The translations under genes were made by a program, and so were the position numbers. Below are positions 24,331-33,800 of a stretch of 64,000 bases of DNA, one piece after another. Every line of letters begins with the position of its first letter. Position 1 is the first letter of the stretch. Location of the stretch: NCBI RefSeq assembly GCF_011752975.1, contig NZ_VWWP01000013.1, forward strand, positions 39,820 through 103,819. The letters are read 5' to 3'. The DNA is from Chryseobacterium sp. Tr-659 (lineage in GTDB: Bacteria; Bacteroidota; Bacteroidia; Flavobacteriales; Weeksellaceae). Below the pieces are notes generated by a model. It did no database searches and was not told where the DNA came from. It saw nothing but the letters and a program-made list of their open reading frames with translations.

Positions 24331-26016
24331 TTAAGAAGCAGGAAATGAAATATAAATTTTCAACCCTTTTTCGATTCCGGTGTCAAAAATAATTTCTCCA
24401 TTGATAGCTTCAATACGGGAATCCGTATTTGTTAAACCATTTTTATAAGTAATTCCTCCCGGAATACCGATTCCATTATCTGTATACTGAATTTGTATAA
24501 TGTCATTTTTTCTTTCAAATTTAAAAGCGACATGTGTGGAATAGCTATGCTTTTTCATGTTGATAAGAAGCTCCCGCATCACCTGATAAATTTCTTCCCG
24601 CTTAAAATCGTTCAGGGTTTTCCATATGTTTTCATCATTCCCGGCCAGATAAGTTTTTACATTTTCATTGTTAAAAGAGGCGGTCAGGATAGATACTCTT
24701 TTGCTGAACTCAAGCTTGTTTTCAGAAGATGTCTTTTCATAGGAAATATCTCTGGACTTTTCGTACACAAATTCTAACTCATCAAGAACTTTTTCTTTAT
24801 CAAAATATTCCTGATTTTCTATTTTAGTCATTACCTGATAAATCCCATTGGCTACCACATCATGCACTTTTTTAGAAAGGTGGAGCTGATTTTCCTTTAT
24901 TTTTAGTTCATTTTCCTGCTGCAGACCTTTCTTTCTTCTTTTGTACCATATCCAGGCAGCAATCAGGCTTAAAGAAAGTATACCAAGAATAACATTCTGC
25001 TTCAGAATTCTGTTTTGTTTCTGAACAGTAATGATTTTTAAGCGTTGGTTTTCTGCATTCTTTTTTTCTACGTCAAATTCTATGAGAGCAAATCTGTTTT
25101 TTGCTTTATCTCTCGAAAGGTGTATGCTGTCGTTAAGATGTTGATATTCCAAAAAATACTTCTGTAAATGCGCGCCTGTATCATTTTTTATCAGGAATTC
25201 CAATGCTTCTGATGTATCATTAGGGTTTTTAACCACTTTCGCCAACTGATATTTTTCATTGATATGATCCAATGCTTTCTTTTTATCAGAGTATAAGTAG
25301 AACTCAGCAAGATGGGAGTGGCTGGATATGAGCCCGGGCTTATCACTTATTTTTTTCCTCAATGCAAGCGCTGTTAATAAACCTTCTTCTGCTTTATAAG
25401 AGTTATTTTCAAGCCATTTGATGTAGTTATAATTATCTAAAATTCTGGCATAATCTGCCTGATGCTGAGGCAAGCTTTTGTCCTTAAGCAGAGATTCATA
25501 TAAACGGATCCCTTGTGAATAACTTTTCAGCTTTCCATAAGTGTTAGCAATATTATTTTTAATAATAATTTTCTGATAATTATCTGAACTTGTTCTTAAT
25601 GCCTTATGATACCAGCTGAGCGCCTCATCATAATGTTTGAGATTTTTTTCAGAGATGGCCAGGTTATTATAGATGGACGGTAAATACGCAGAATCTTTCG
25701 GCAGGGTTAAAAAATTCAGTGCATCTATGGCTCTTTCATTGCTGCTTAGATAATCGCCAATATCATTCAGGATAATAGATTTGGTTATTAAGCACGATGC
25801 GATATTAAGTGAATCATTGCTTAATTTGTAGATGCTTTCTGCTTTTGATAAAAGTGTGAATGCCTTTTCATTATCTTTATTGTACTGGGATACAGCATCA
25901 TTATACATTTTATCCGCTTCTTTTGAAGGGATTTTTACCGTAGGCATAGGGTTCTCGGAAAAATTGCAGCCAATGAATAAAAGAAGGATTCCTAGAAATT
26001 TTAAGCCGGCATACAT
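24331..26016 (-). CDS. TPR-containing sensor histidine kinase
   Basis: A membrane histidine kinase. The ATG at 26016 is chosen over the TTG at 26034 because it opens a signal sequence ending LLLFIGC, possibly a lipoprotein-type Cys. Periplasmic residues 30-310 contain tetratricopeptide-like helical pairs such as SIYNNLAISEKNLKHYDEALSWY. A coiled coil leads into a transmembrane segment near residue 340 (VILGILSLSLIAAWIWY). The phosphoacceptor His is in LSKKVHDVVANG (HisKA_3-like). The ATPase domain has an N-box variant, RELLINMKKHS, and a G1 box, DNGIGIP. TPR kinases of this kind are common in Bacteroidota. The signal is unknown. Confidence 0.88.
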   Translation of the reverse strand: MYAGLKFLGILLLFIGCNFSENPMPTVKIPSKEADKMYNDAVSQYNKDNEKAFTLLSKAESIYKLSNDSLNIASCLITKSIILNDIGDYLSSNERAIDALNFLTLPKDSAYLPSIYNNLAISEKNLKHYDEALSWYHKALRTSSDNYQKIIIKNNIANTYGKLKSYSQGIRLYESLLKDKSLPQHQADYARILDNYNYIKWLENNSYKAEEGLLTALALRKKISDKPGLISSHSHLAEFYLYSDKKKALDHINEKYQLAKVVKNPNDTSEALEFLIKNDTGAHLQKYFLEYQHLNDSIHLSRDKAKNRFALIEFDVEKKNAENQRLKIITVQKQNRILKQNVILGILSLSLIAAWIWYKRRKKGLQQENELKIKENQLHLSKKVHDVVANGIYQVMTKIENQEYFDKEKVLDELEFVYEKSRDISYEKTSSENKLEFSKRVSILTASFNNENVKTYLAGNDENIWKTLNDFKREEIYQVMRELLINMKKHSYSTHVAFKFERKNDIIQIQYTDNGIGIPGGITYKNGLTNTDSRIEAINGEIIFDTGIEKGLKIYISFPAS

Positions 26017-26048
26017 GATAATAATTGATAGCAACTAAAGGTATTAAA

Positions 26049-26074
26049 AAAAGGACAATTTTCATTGCCCTTTT
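26049..26074 (-). terminator. Hairpin between the small peptide gene and the kinase gene
   Basis: An 11-bp stem with one mismatch (26049-26059 with 26064-26074) has a 4-nt loop and A/T tracts on both sides, so it could act in either direction. It separates 26081-26260 from the kinase gene, which may therefore use its own promoter (a TACCTTTA box lies on the minus strand near 26040). Confidence 0.5.
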
Positions 26075-26080
26075 ATTTAA

Positions 26081-26260
26081 TTATTTTTTTGGTGGCAAAA
26101 TCTGCCCCGTTTCGCCACTTGTATCTTCGAATGCAGCTCCTCCAGTTGGAATAAAAGAGTGCGTTGTTGAAGATTTATAACTGTTGTTATCAGTGGTTGG
26201 TGTATTGGCATTGTTATCTGAAAATGCTAAACTCAATAGCATCAATATAAGTTGGATCAT
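26081..26260 (-). CDS. Possible small secreted peptide upstream of the histidine kinase
   Basis: A 59-residue frame from the ATG at 26260. It opens with a hydrophobic stretch, MIQLILMLLSLAFS, which could be a signal peptide. A Ser/Thr/Asn-rich, probably disordered, segment follows and ends GQILPPKK. A GTG at 26305 would extend it by 15 residues and spoil the signal peptide. It sits directly upstream of a TPR sensor kinase in the same direction. A peptide beside a sensor suggests a possible ligand or accessory factor, but that is inference only. I recognise no family. Confidence 0.4.
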   Translation of the reverse strand: MIQLILMLLSLAFSDNNANTPTTDNNSYKSSTTHSFIPTGGAAFEDTSGETGQILPPKK

Positions 26261-26565
26261 TTCCTTTAAAATTTTCGAAGTTGAAACCGTATTTCTTCCT
26301 CTCACGAAGTCATTATCGCGAGCTGTACACTATTAAAATTTCGAAGCGCTTCTTAATTTTTCTGGGAAGTGAACCTTTAAAAACGGAGGAGAAACATCTG
26401 CTTCCCAATCCGGAGTTTTACCTCTGTTTTCTCTGGCCTTTTGGAAATCAGTTTTTTGAAATATTTTTATTTTTTCCTGATTTCTAGAGCAAATTTGCAA
26501 TAATAGATGGCTTATGTATTAGACAAAATACAGACACCGATAGACAGAGAATCAGGGTGGAATTA

Positions 26566-26581
26566 TTACGGAAATCCGTAA
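26566..26581. promoter_or_regulatory. TTACGG-N4-CCGTAA palindrome upstream of the gene at 26632
   Basis: TTACGG-AAAT-CCGTAA has the same arms as 23565-23580, extended here by one more A/T pair. A TACTTTG box near 26603-26609 follows, so the palindrome centre would fall about 40 bp before the transcription start. That is a normal place for an activator site. The remaining spacer (26261-26565) contains direct repeats of AAAATTTTCGAAG-like sequence near 26269 and 26334 and no convincing gene. Confidence 0.55.
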
Positions 26582-26631
26582 TGTGATATGATTGAAAATT
26601 ATCTACTTTGTATTGCCCGAAAACACTGTAT

Positions 26632-27471
26632 ATGTCTAAGAAAAAACTACTAATTAATGAAGTATTTGAGCAGGCAAGAAAAGAGTCAGAGAAAACCACA
26701 AAAAGTGGATTAGCGTCTTATCTGCATCTTTGTTTTATTGATAATCTGAAATGCTATGATATTTCAGAGAAAACATTCATACGATATTATGAAGATTATG
26801 TAGAAGGAAATAGCAGCAGGAATATAGAGCCGGAAAGACTAAATAAAATGAGTCAGTATATTGGTTATAAGAATTTCACTGAATTTTCCCGGACTTTCAT
26901 CAAAAATGATGGAAAAAAAAATCTGACAACAGTAAAGATAAGTGTAGATCAGGATGAAGAGGTTATATCAGAAAGGCTGTCCAAAATAAATATCAATATC
27001 ATCAATGAACAGCACTTCAAAATGCCGGAATTCGCAAAACAAAACAGCTTTGGTCTTGTTGGAATACTTATTCTGGGAAGTCTTTTAGTTGGAAATTATT
27101 ACTGCTCATCCGGGAATAATAGAAATATGCCATCCGGCTTTTTCAATGCCGCCGCCACTGAAAAGGAGTGTATGTATTGGGACGGAGATGAATATAAGAT
27201 AACAACTTGTAATGATGGAAATCCCAAGCATCAATTAATGCCGGTTGATACACTTAAGCTAAAATATTTTAAGAAAATTACCAGACCAGATACTTTGACT
27301 ATAGAAAATGGCTTAGGTAATTCCTGGTATACAAAATATGATAATGTAGTTGAATTTTTTACAATGGGAGGTACAAGCCCTGACAATGGTAAGATCTTAA
27401 AGAATGCAACCAGACACATGATCACGAAATATGCAGGAGAAAATGCAAAGCCTTTACTGATAGAAGAATAA
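26632..27471 (+). CDS. Membrane protein of unknown function with a helical N-terminal domain
   Basis: A 279-residue protein from the ATG at 26632 (MSKKKLLINEVFEQARK). An in-frame ATG at 26608 sits within the promoter region and is rejected. Residues 1-95 are soluble, mixed charged and helical, and contain FIRYYEDYVEG and IGYKNFTEFSRTF; such N-terminal regions can be DNA-binding or signalling modules. One transmembrane segment lies near residues 143-160 (GLVGILILGSLLVGNYYC). The C-terminal ~115 residues would be periplasmic and include the Cys pair ECMYWDGDEYKITTC. It runs divergently from the two-component operon and carries the shared palindrome in its promoter, so it is a candidate target. 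I do not recognise a named family. Confidence 0.6.
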   Translation: MSKKKLLINEVFEQARKESEKTTKSGLASYLHLCFIDNLKCYDISEKTFIRYYEDYVEGNSSRNIEPERLNKMSQYIGYKNFTEFSRTFIKNDGKKNLTTVKISVDQDEEVISERLSKININIINEQHFKMPEFAKQNSFGLVGILILGSLLVGNYYCSSGNNRNMPSGFFNAAATEKECMYWDGDEYKITTCNDGNPKHQLMPVDTLKLKYFKKITRPDTLTIENGLGNSWYTKYDNVVEFFTMGGTSPDNGKILKNATRHMITKYAGENAKPLLIEE

Positions 27472-27545
27472 TCTTCCTTCACAATTATTTAAAATTCAAT
27501 TAAAACAATTCCTCATCTATTCCTGTAATTTCGTCTTATTTTAAG

Positions 27546-29354
27546 ATGAATAAAGAAATATTCTCCTTTTTTATTTGTGTATTTTCATTTTTTTCCGCAC
27601 AAAAACCGGTACAAATTGCGTTTCTTTCCGATGTGCATTTTCAGGATTTGTATGGAAGTTTTTCAGATCATGATTTTAAAGGAATTATGAATCCTAAAAC
27701 AGGAAAGCCCACGATTCTGAGAACCATGAATTCTCAACTGCATTCCACAAGGATTTTCAATGAGAACTATTTTGCCTTCCTTAAAGCCTTGGATGATATT
27801 GCTGCCAAAGGAATTAAAATAATAGCTATGCCCGGAGACTTTTCAGATGATGGACAGGCATATAACCTTCGTGGGCTCCACAGAATTTTAGATGAATATC
27901 ACCAGAAATATGGAATTAAGTTTTATTTAACAACCGGAAACCACGATCCGGTCGGTCCTTTCCGAAATGATAGTGGAAAAGATGATTTTCTTGGAGAGAA
28001 AGGAAGTCCGTTAGGAATTTACAGCAAAGAAAATATTGGGAAATCTACCGATAAAGTAATTACAAAAGATATTGCAGAATCCGGATATCTTGAAATTTTA
28101 AATGAATTAAAAGATTTTGGCTTTTATCCTAAAAAAGAAGACTTGTTCTGGAGTACACCTTTTGCAAAAGATCCTTTTAAGAATTACACTTACAAAAAAG
28201 CATTACAGTCAGCAGATTATTCCCAAAGGATGTATGAAGTGGCCAAAGGCTTTTATGTTCCGGATTTAAGTTATGTTGTAGAACCGGTGAAAGATATCTG
28301 GATGATTGCTATTGATGGAAATACATATATTCCAAAAGATTTGAATGAAAGTTCTGAAAACACATCCAACTATAAAGGAGCAAGCATTGGTTATAATAAC
28401 GTATTAACCAATAAGAAACATTTGATAGCATGGGTAAGAAAATTAGCTGATGAAGCAAAGAAAAAGAATAAAACTCTGATTGCATTTACCCATTACCCGA
28501 TGATCGATTTCAATGATGGGGCAACCCATGAAATTAAAAGTCTTCTGGGACAAAAAAAGTGGCAGTCAGAACGTGTTCCTCAGGAAGAAGTAGCAAAAGT
28601 ATTTGCTGAAGCAGGATTGAAGATTCACTTTGCCGGCCATATGCATATCAATGATACAGGAATCAGAAAAGTAGGTGAGAGCTTTCTGGTGAATGTTCAG
28701 GTGCCTTCATTGGCGGCTTATTTACCCGCATATAAGATTCTGACCATACACACTCCGGATAAGATGGAGGTTCAAACTGAAGTTTTGAATGAAATCCCTC
28801 ATTTTGATGAACTGTTTCCTCTGTATGAAAAAGAATACGAAGCTTTACGGGATGATACAACCAAAATATTCTGGAATAAAGATATTCTAAAAACAAAATC
28901 CTATCACGATTTTATGCTTTTTCATCTAAAAGAATTGGTTCGTCTACGAATGATTCCCGACGACTGGCCAAAGGATTTTATCCAAAAAGGAACTAAGCTG
29001 AATGGTGAAGATATCCTTTTATTATCTCAAAATTCGGAGAGGGAAGAGGCGATAAAGCTTCTGAAACAAAAAGGAGTTCTGCCTGAATCATTTAGAAAAT
29101 GGACATTTGATGACCTGTTATTGGATTTGTATAAATTTCAATCAGCGGATGAACTGGCAAAAAAGGATATTCCGGAAGAAAGACTGGAGCAGTATCAGAT
29201 ATTGGAAAAGCTTTATAAGGAGAATAACTCGAAAGATGATCCATTTGTTCAACAGTTCAAATCTCTTTTTAAAATCCTTTCATTGATTTCCCATGGAGAC
29301 CCGACAGACCATTTTGAGATAGATTTAAAAAGAAAAGAAATAAGAAAGCTGTGA
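27546..29354 (+). CDS. Secreted metallophosphoesterase
   Basis: A 602-residue calcineurin-like phosphoesterase. A signal peptide covers residues 1-18 (ending FFSAQ). Metal-binding motifs appear in order: SDVHFQD near residue 30, PGDFSDDG near residue 98, TGNHDPVGPF near residue 135, THYPM near residue 318, and AGHMHIND near residue 363. The two-metal site is therefore complete. The last ~200 residues are helical and charged and are specific to this type. It hydrolyses phosphomonoesters or diesters in the periplasm or outside the cell, but the substrate is unknown. A PI-PLC-like enzyme lies convergent next door, which suggests a shared role in using organic phosphate or phospholipid (inference). 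Confidence 0.88.
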   Translation: MNKEIFSFFICVFSFFSAQKPVQIAFLSDVHFQDLYGSFSDHDFKGIMNPKTGKPTILRTMNSQLHSTRIFNENYFAFLKALDDIAAKGIKIIAMPGDFSDDGQAYNLRGLHRILDEYHQKYGIKFYLTTGNHDPVGPFRNDSGKDDFLGEKGSPLGIYSKENIGKSTDKVITKDIAESGYLEILNELKDFGFYPKKEDLFWSTPFAKDPFKNYTYKKALQSADYSQRMYEVAKGFYVPDLSYVVEPVKDIWMIAIDGNTYIPKDLNESSENTSNYKGASIGYNNVLTNKKHLIAWVRKLADEAKKKNKTLIAFTHYPMIDFNDGATHEIKSLLGQKKWQSERVPQEEVAKVFAEAGLKIHFAGHMHINDTGIRKVGESFLVNVQVPSLAAYLPAYKILTIHTPDKMEVQTEVLNEIPHFDELFPLYEKEYEALRDDTTKIFWNKDILKTKSYHDFMLFHLKELVRLRMIPDDWPKDFIQKGTKLNGEDILLLSQNSEREEAIKLLKQKGVLPESFRKWTFDDLLLDLYKFQSADELAKKDIPEERLEQYQILEKLYKENNSKDDPFVQQFKSLFKILSLISHGDPTDHFEIDLKRKEIRKL

Positions 29355-29379
29355 GTTGAAATATTTTGGTGGACCATTT

Positions 29380-29408
29380 AAAAAGAAAGGCTGTCAGTCT
29401 GACAGCCT
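29380..29408 (-). terminator. Rho-independent terminator between convergent phosphoesterase genes
   Basis: A 9-bp stem (29388-29396 with 29400-29408, AGGCTGTCA/TGACAGCCT) has an adjoining A-rich stretch (29380-29387) that gives a U-tract on the minus strand. It ends the PI-PLC-like gene. Confidence 0.7.
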
Positions 29409-29440
29409 CCTCAATTATAAATCTAATAGCAAAAACAGGG

Positions 29441-30517
29441 CTATTTTCCTGTTACAGGATTCTTCCTTTCATAGGTGTTGTTGTCAAAGCTTACCTTATA
29501 ATTGGATTTGAATAATCTGCTTGGATAATAATAATCTGTTGTAATGATCTGAGCACCGCTTTCTTTTGCTTTTTCGAATCTTGAATAATCTTCACTTCGT
29601 GCCTCCATAGTATCTGCATCAGCTCTGGTGCGGATGATGTACCCTTGTTTTACCAGATCTTGGATTATAGCATAGTCTTTTTGAGGTTCATTCATCAATA
29701 AAACTGCTGATTCCGGAGTTCCCGGTGTGGAATTTGTAAAAATCATTCTTCCTTTCAAAGAAGGATGATCTTTAGCATATAAATCTCTGTTTTCTCCATG
29801 ATTATCCAGAACAAAAAGGAACTTACCCTTTACATCTTTCACCTGGGGCCAGTTTTTATTTAAAACAGCTTCATTCAATGTTTTATAAGAACCTTTAATA
29901 TCATCCGGAGTAATAATCTTATTCTTTCCCAGATGCTTTTTAAGCTCATCATCCAGATCGTTGAACAGTTTTGAAGTATAATGCTCAGGTTCCGTTCCGA
30001 ATAGATTGGGTTTTCCGTCTTTGGGTTCAAGAGTTATAAAAACAGGATCATGATCAGGGTGCTGGTCAGACCATTTTTTTAAGTCTTTAAGACAATCTTC
30101 CAACGTATAATACCAGGTTTGATAATCGATATCCGTAATATGGATCATCTTATAGCCAGGTTTTTTCATTTTAGCTTCCGGATCAAAAGGCTCAGTTGTT
30201 TTTACTATGTCCAGAATTTTTGGATGAGCATATTTCCCTCCTTTACTGTCTGCATAAACATCAATTTCCAGGTTTCTAAGCCCAAGATCCAGCTGCCCGG
30301 GGATGGGAATATGTTCATATTGAATCCTTGGTAAAGCATTGAGTGTATCTTTCTGAGATAAGTAGCCGTATACTTCAGGAAGAATTGCTTTTTTATAAGA
30401 ATTGTGTGAACCGATAACCTGAATTTCATTGATTTTTAACTCATTGAGAAGCTGAGATTGTGACCACAACAAATGGAATGAAGATAAACAGAAGCCCAGG
30501 AAAACAGCCTTTTTCAT
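29441..30517 (-). CDS. Secreted PI-PLC-like phosphodiesterase
   Basis: A 358-residue protein with a signal peptide (ending LLWSQ near residue 20) and a TIM-barrel phosphatidylinositol-specific phospholipase C-like domain of the calcium-dependent PLC1-like type. The first catalytic His is in QVIGSHNSYKK near residue 35. GLRNLEIDVYADSKGG near residue 100 carries acidic calcium ligands, and a second His lies in KYAHPKI. FITLEPKDGKP near residue 165 follows. The residues expected for catalysis are present. It probably cleaves phosphoinositides, glycerophosphodiesters or similar lipids outside the cytoplasm. A short promoter region and the susCD spacer lie upstream, on the other side. Confidence 0.85.
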   Translation of the reverse strand: MKKAVFLGFCLSSFHLLWSQSQLLNELKINEIQVIGSHNSYKKAILPEVYGYLSQKDTLNALPRIQYEHIPIPGQLDLGLRNLEIDVYADSKGGKYAHPKILDIVKTTEPFDPEAKMKKPGYKMIHITDIDYQTWYYTLEDCLKDLKKWSDQHPDHDPVFITLEPKDGKPNLFGTEPEHYTSKLFNDLDDELKKHLGKNKIITPDDIKGSYKTLNEAVLNKNWPQVKDVKGKFLFVLDNHGENRDLYAKDHPSLKGRMIFTNSTPGTPESAVLLMNEPQKDYAIIQDLVKQGYIIRTRADADTMEARSEDYSRFEKAKESGAQIITTDYYYPSRLFKSNYKVSFDNNTYERKNPVTGK

Positions 30518-30710
30518 TTCGATATATTTTTAAACACGAAATTACTAACTCTTTAGAAGGGATGTTTTATATATTATGTTAAGTGTTTTTTAAAATTCTG
30601 TAAATATTATGAAAATTGAGGATTATAAATATTTGATAATTAATGAGTTTTTATTTTCTCAATTTGAGATATTTATATTTTGTTGATTTTAAGATAATAT
30701 TATGTTAAAA

Positions 30711-30718
30711 TAGATTTG
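30711..30718 (+). promoter_or_regulatory. -7 promoter box upstream of susC
   Basis: TAGATTTG matches TAnnTTTG. A second, weaker candidate, TTACTTTG, lies at 30731-30738 and would leave a leader of about 105 nt. The upstream part of the spacer (30518-30700) is very AT-rich with no other feature that I can name. Confidence 0.45.
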
Positions 30719-30759
30719 TGGTATATCCTTTTACTTTGTATGCCGAAATAAAAACTAAC

Positions 30760-30834
30760 AATTGCCTGAAAAGAAAACCACCGTTGCGGGAGCAACAGTG
30801 GCTTTTGAAATAAGCAATGTAACGTCTTGCAATT
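30760..30834 (+). ncRNA. Structured leader RNA upstream of susCD
   Basis: A strong hairpin (30774-30787 with 30792-30806, loop GGGA, one mismatch and one bulge) ends in TTTT. AATTGC (30760-30765) can pair with GCAATT (30829-30834) and would enclose it. A competing stem, GCAA/TTGC (30814-30830), is also possible. The element lies between the promoter and the susC start, so it could control susCD by attenuation. I cannot assign it to a known riboswitch class. Confidence 0.5.
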
Positions 30835-30849
30835 ACTTTACTTATTGAT

Positions 30850-33800
30850 ATGTACCACAAAATTAATTTTTTTAAGTTTAAAAAGCTAATCCCGATTGCA
30901 TTAATTTTTTTGGTGGCTCACCAAGCTGATGCTAAAGGATTTACTTCAAACTATCCTGTCTTTTCGCAGGTAAATGAAACCATTTCCGGAAATATAACGG
31001 ATCAGAACGGTTCACCAATAGAAGGCGCAAAAGTCACTGTTGTAGAAACTGGCGATACTGTTTCAACTGATGCTTCGGGAAATTTCTCAATTTCAGCCGG
31101 AATAGGGCAGACCTTAACCATTTCCTACGAAGGATATGGAGTACAAACGGTGAAAATCTCCGGGACCTCAGTTTCGGTAAAATTAGAACCTAAGAAAGAA
31201 TCAACCTCTATTGAAGAAGTAACACTGGTAGGATATGGTTCCCAGAAAAAATCTGATTTAACCGGAGCAGTAAGCCAGCTGAAAGCCGAGAACTTTAAAG
31301 AAGGAATGAATATCTCCGTTGATAACCTGATGCAGGGAAAAATCGCGGGTGTTCGTATCGTTCAGTCGAGCGGTGAACCTGGAGCAGGAATAAATGTTTC
31401 TATCAGAGGGATCGGTTCTATCCGAAGCGGAAGTACCCCATTATTCGTTGTAGACGGAGTTCCTTTGAGTAACGATGCCGTAAGTGCAACAAGTCCGAAT
31501 ATCGGTCTTGGAAATGCTCAGGCAAAAAACCCGTTAAACTTTTTAAATACCAGCGACATTGAATCCATTACAGTATTGAAGGATGCTTCTGCTGCGGCCA
31601 TTTACGGAGCAAGAGGATCAAACGGTGTTGTTTTGGTAACAACAAAAAGAGGAAGAAAGGGAGAACCGTTGTTCACATACGATACATATCTCGGATTTTC
31701 TTCTGTAATTAAGAAATTAGATCTGTTAACAGCTGATCAGTACAGAGCAGCAGGAGTAGACAAACTATTTGATCACGGAGGGAATACAGACTGGCAGGAT
31801 GAAATTTACAGAAATGCGGTTTCCTCCAATCACTCGGTTTCGTTTTCAAAATCTACGGAGACTGGAAATTATTTTGCCTCCCTTTCCCATATGGATCAGG
31901 ATGGTATTGTCCTGAACAGCAGCTTTAAAAGAACAACAGCCCGTTTGAACGCTGAAGAATCTTTCTTTGATAATAAAAGGTTAAAGATTAAACTTAATCT
32001 TACAGCAAGTGATATCAGAGAAACGGGAATTCCCAATGGCGCCAATGCAGGTTCTGATGGACAGGTGATTATTCATGCGCTAATGGCTAATCCTACACGT
32101 TCAGTATACGATCAGAACGGAAATTTCACCAACTTTAATATGCCTGCTCACTACAACCCTTTATATCTGTTAAGCGTGTATACCGATAAAACCAATACAT
32201 TCCGGGTGTTGGGGAATACGGAAGCCACACTGAGGATCTTGCCGGGATTAAATTATAAATTCAATTTGGGTATTGATAAAACAATGTCGGAAAGAAATAC
32301 AACAATGTACCCGAATATTACCGATAGAACTCCGGGAGGATTATATGTTCAGGCCAATCTGGATTCTTATAATGTTTTGCTTGAACACTATTTAACCTAC
32401 GATTTTAGTTTAAACAGACATAATTTTAGTTTACTTGGAGGATTTTCCTACCAGAAGTTCAAGAACTCCGGGACGTATTTTGGAGTGAAAAACATTGCAA
32501 AACAAGGGGTTGGAATTCCTCCGGAAATCAATCCCGGATCTTCAGGGGAAGCCATTGTTCCAGGAGCAGGATTTGCACAGGAAAATGAACTACAATCTTA
32601 TTTCGGAAGGGTAAACTATAATTTTGATAAAAAATATTTATTAACAGCTTCATTAAGAGCCGATGGTTCTACACGTTTTGGAGACAATAATAAATATGGA
32701 TATTTCCCTTCTGTAGCGGTAGGATGGACGATTTCAAATGAAAATTTCCTTAAAGATTCTCAACTTATTAACGAATTGAAATTAAGAGGAAGCTGGGGGC
32801 AGACCGGAAACCAGGAAGTTCAGAATAAAATTACAAAAGCAAGTTCATCATCATCACCTTCCGCAGGATATTACTTATATGATAATTTAAATCTCATTAA
32901 CGGAGTTACCATCACCAGAACCGCTAATCCCGATCTAAAATGGGAAGTAGTGGAACAAACCAATATTGGGGCAGATTTCAGCTTGTGGAAAAATAAATTA
33001 TACGGATCATTGGAATATTATAACAAGGTAACAAAAGATCCGATCTTGTTCATTACGGCTCCTCCATTAAGCCCTACAGAAAAATACTGGGTAAACGCAC
33101 CCGGAAAAATTGTTAATAAAGGTTTTGAATTCACTTTAGGATCGGAAATTATTAAGAACGAAAATTTTACCTGGAATCTTGATGTGAACGGAGCTACTGT
33201 CAATAACGTTGTGAAGGGGCTTCCGGTATCAGAAATTTATTCCGGAGAAGTTTCAGGACCAGGTTTTTCCGGAGTTACGGCTAATATTTATAAAAACGGC
33301 TATGAAGCAGGATCTTTTTATATGTACAATTACTTAGGAATTGATGCCAACGGAAAATATATTTATGAAGATCGGAACGGAGATGGAAAGATAGATCAAA
33401 ATGACAAAAAGATTTTTGAAGGAGCTATTCCCAACTTTACATTCGGAATCAATTCTTATATGAAGTACAAGAAGTTTGATTTTGCATTTTCACTCATCGG
33501 GCAAACCGGAGGTTATTTGCTGAACAATACGGCATTGGATTTAAATATCAACAGTTTAGCTTCTGATAGAAACGTTTTGAAAACTTATTATGATTCCGGA
33601 GCAAGCTTTACCAATCAGCCGCAGTTGTCTTCTCTATATCTTGAAAAATCGGATTTTATCCGTTTGAACAACGTAAGATTAGGATACACTTTCGATATGA
33701 ACCAATTGAAATTCCTGAAAAGTATCAATCTTTATGTAAGTGCACAAAACTTACTCACAATAACCAATTATTCAGGTTATGACCCACTTGTTGATACTAA

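Noticed and set aside
26281..26487. 68-residue plus-strand frame starting TTG
   Set aside because: No recognisable domain, no promoter and an unusual start; it overlaps the upstream region of the small peptide gene.
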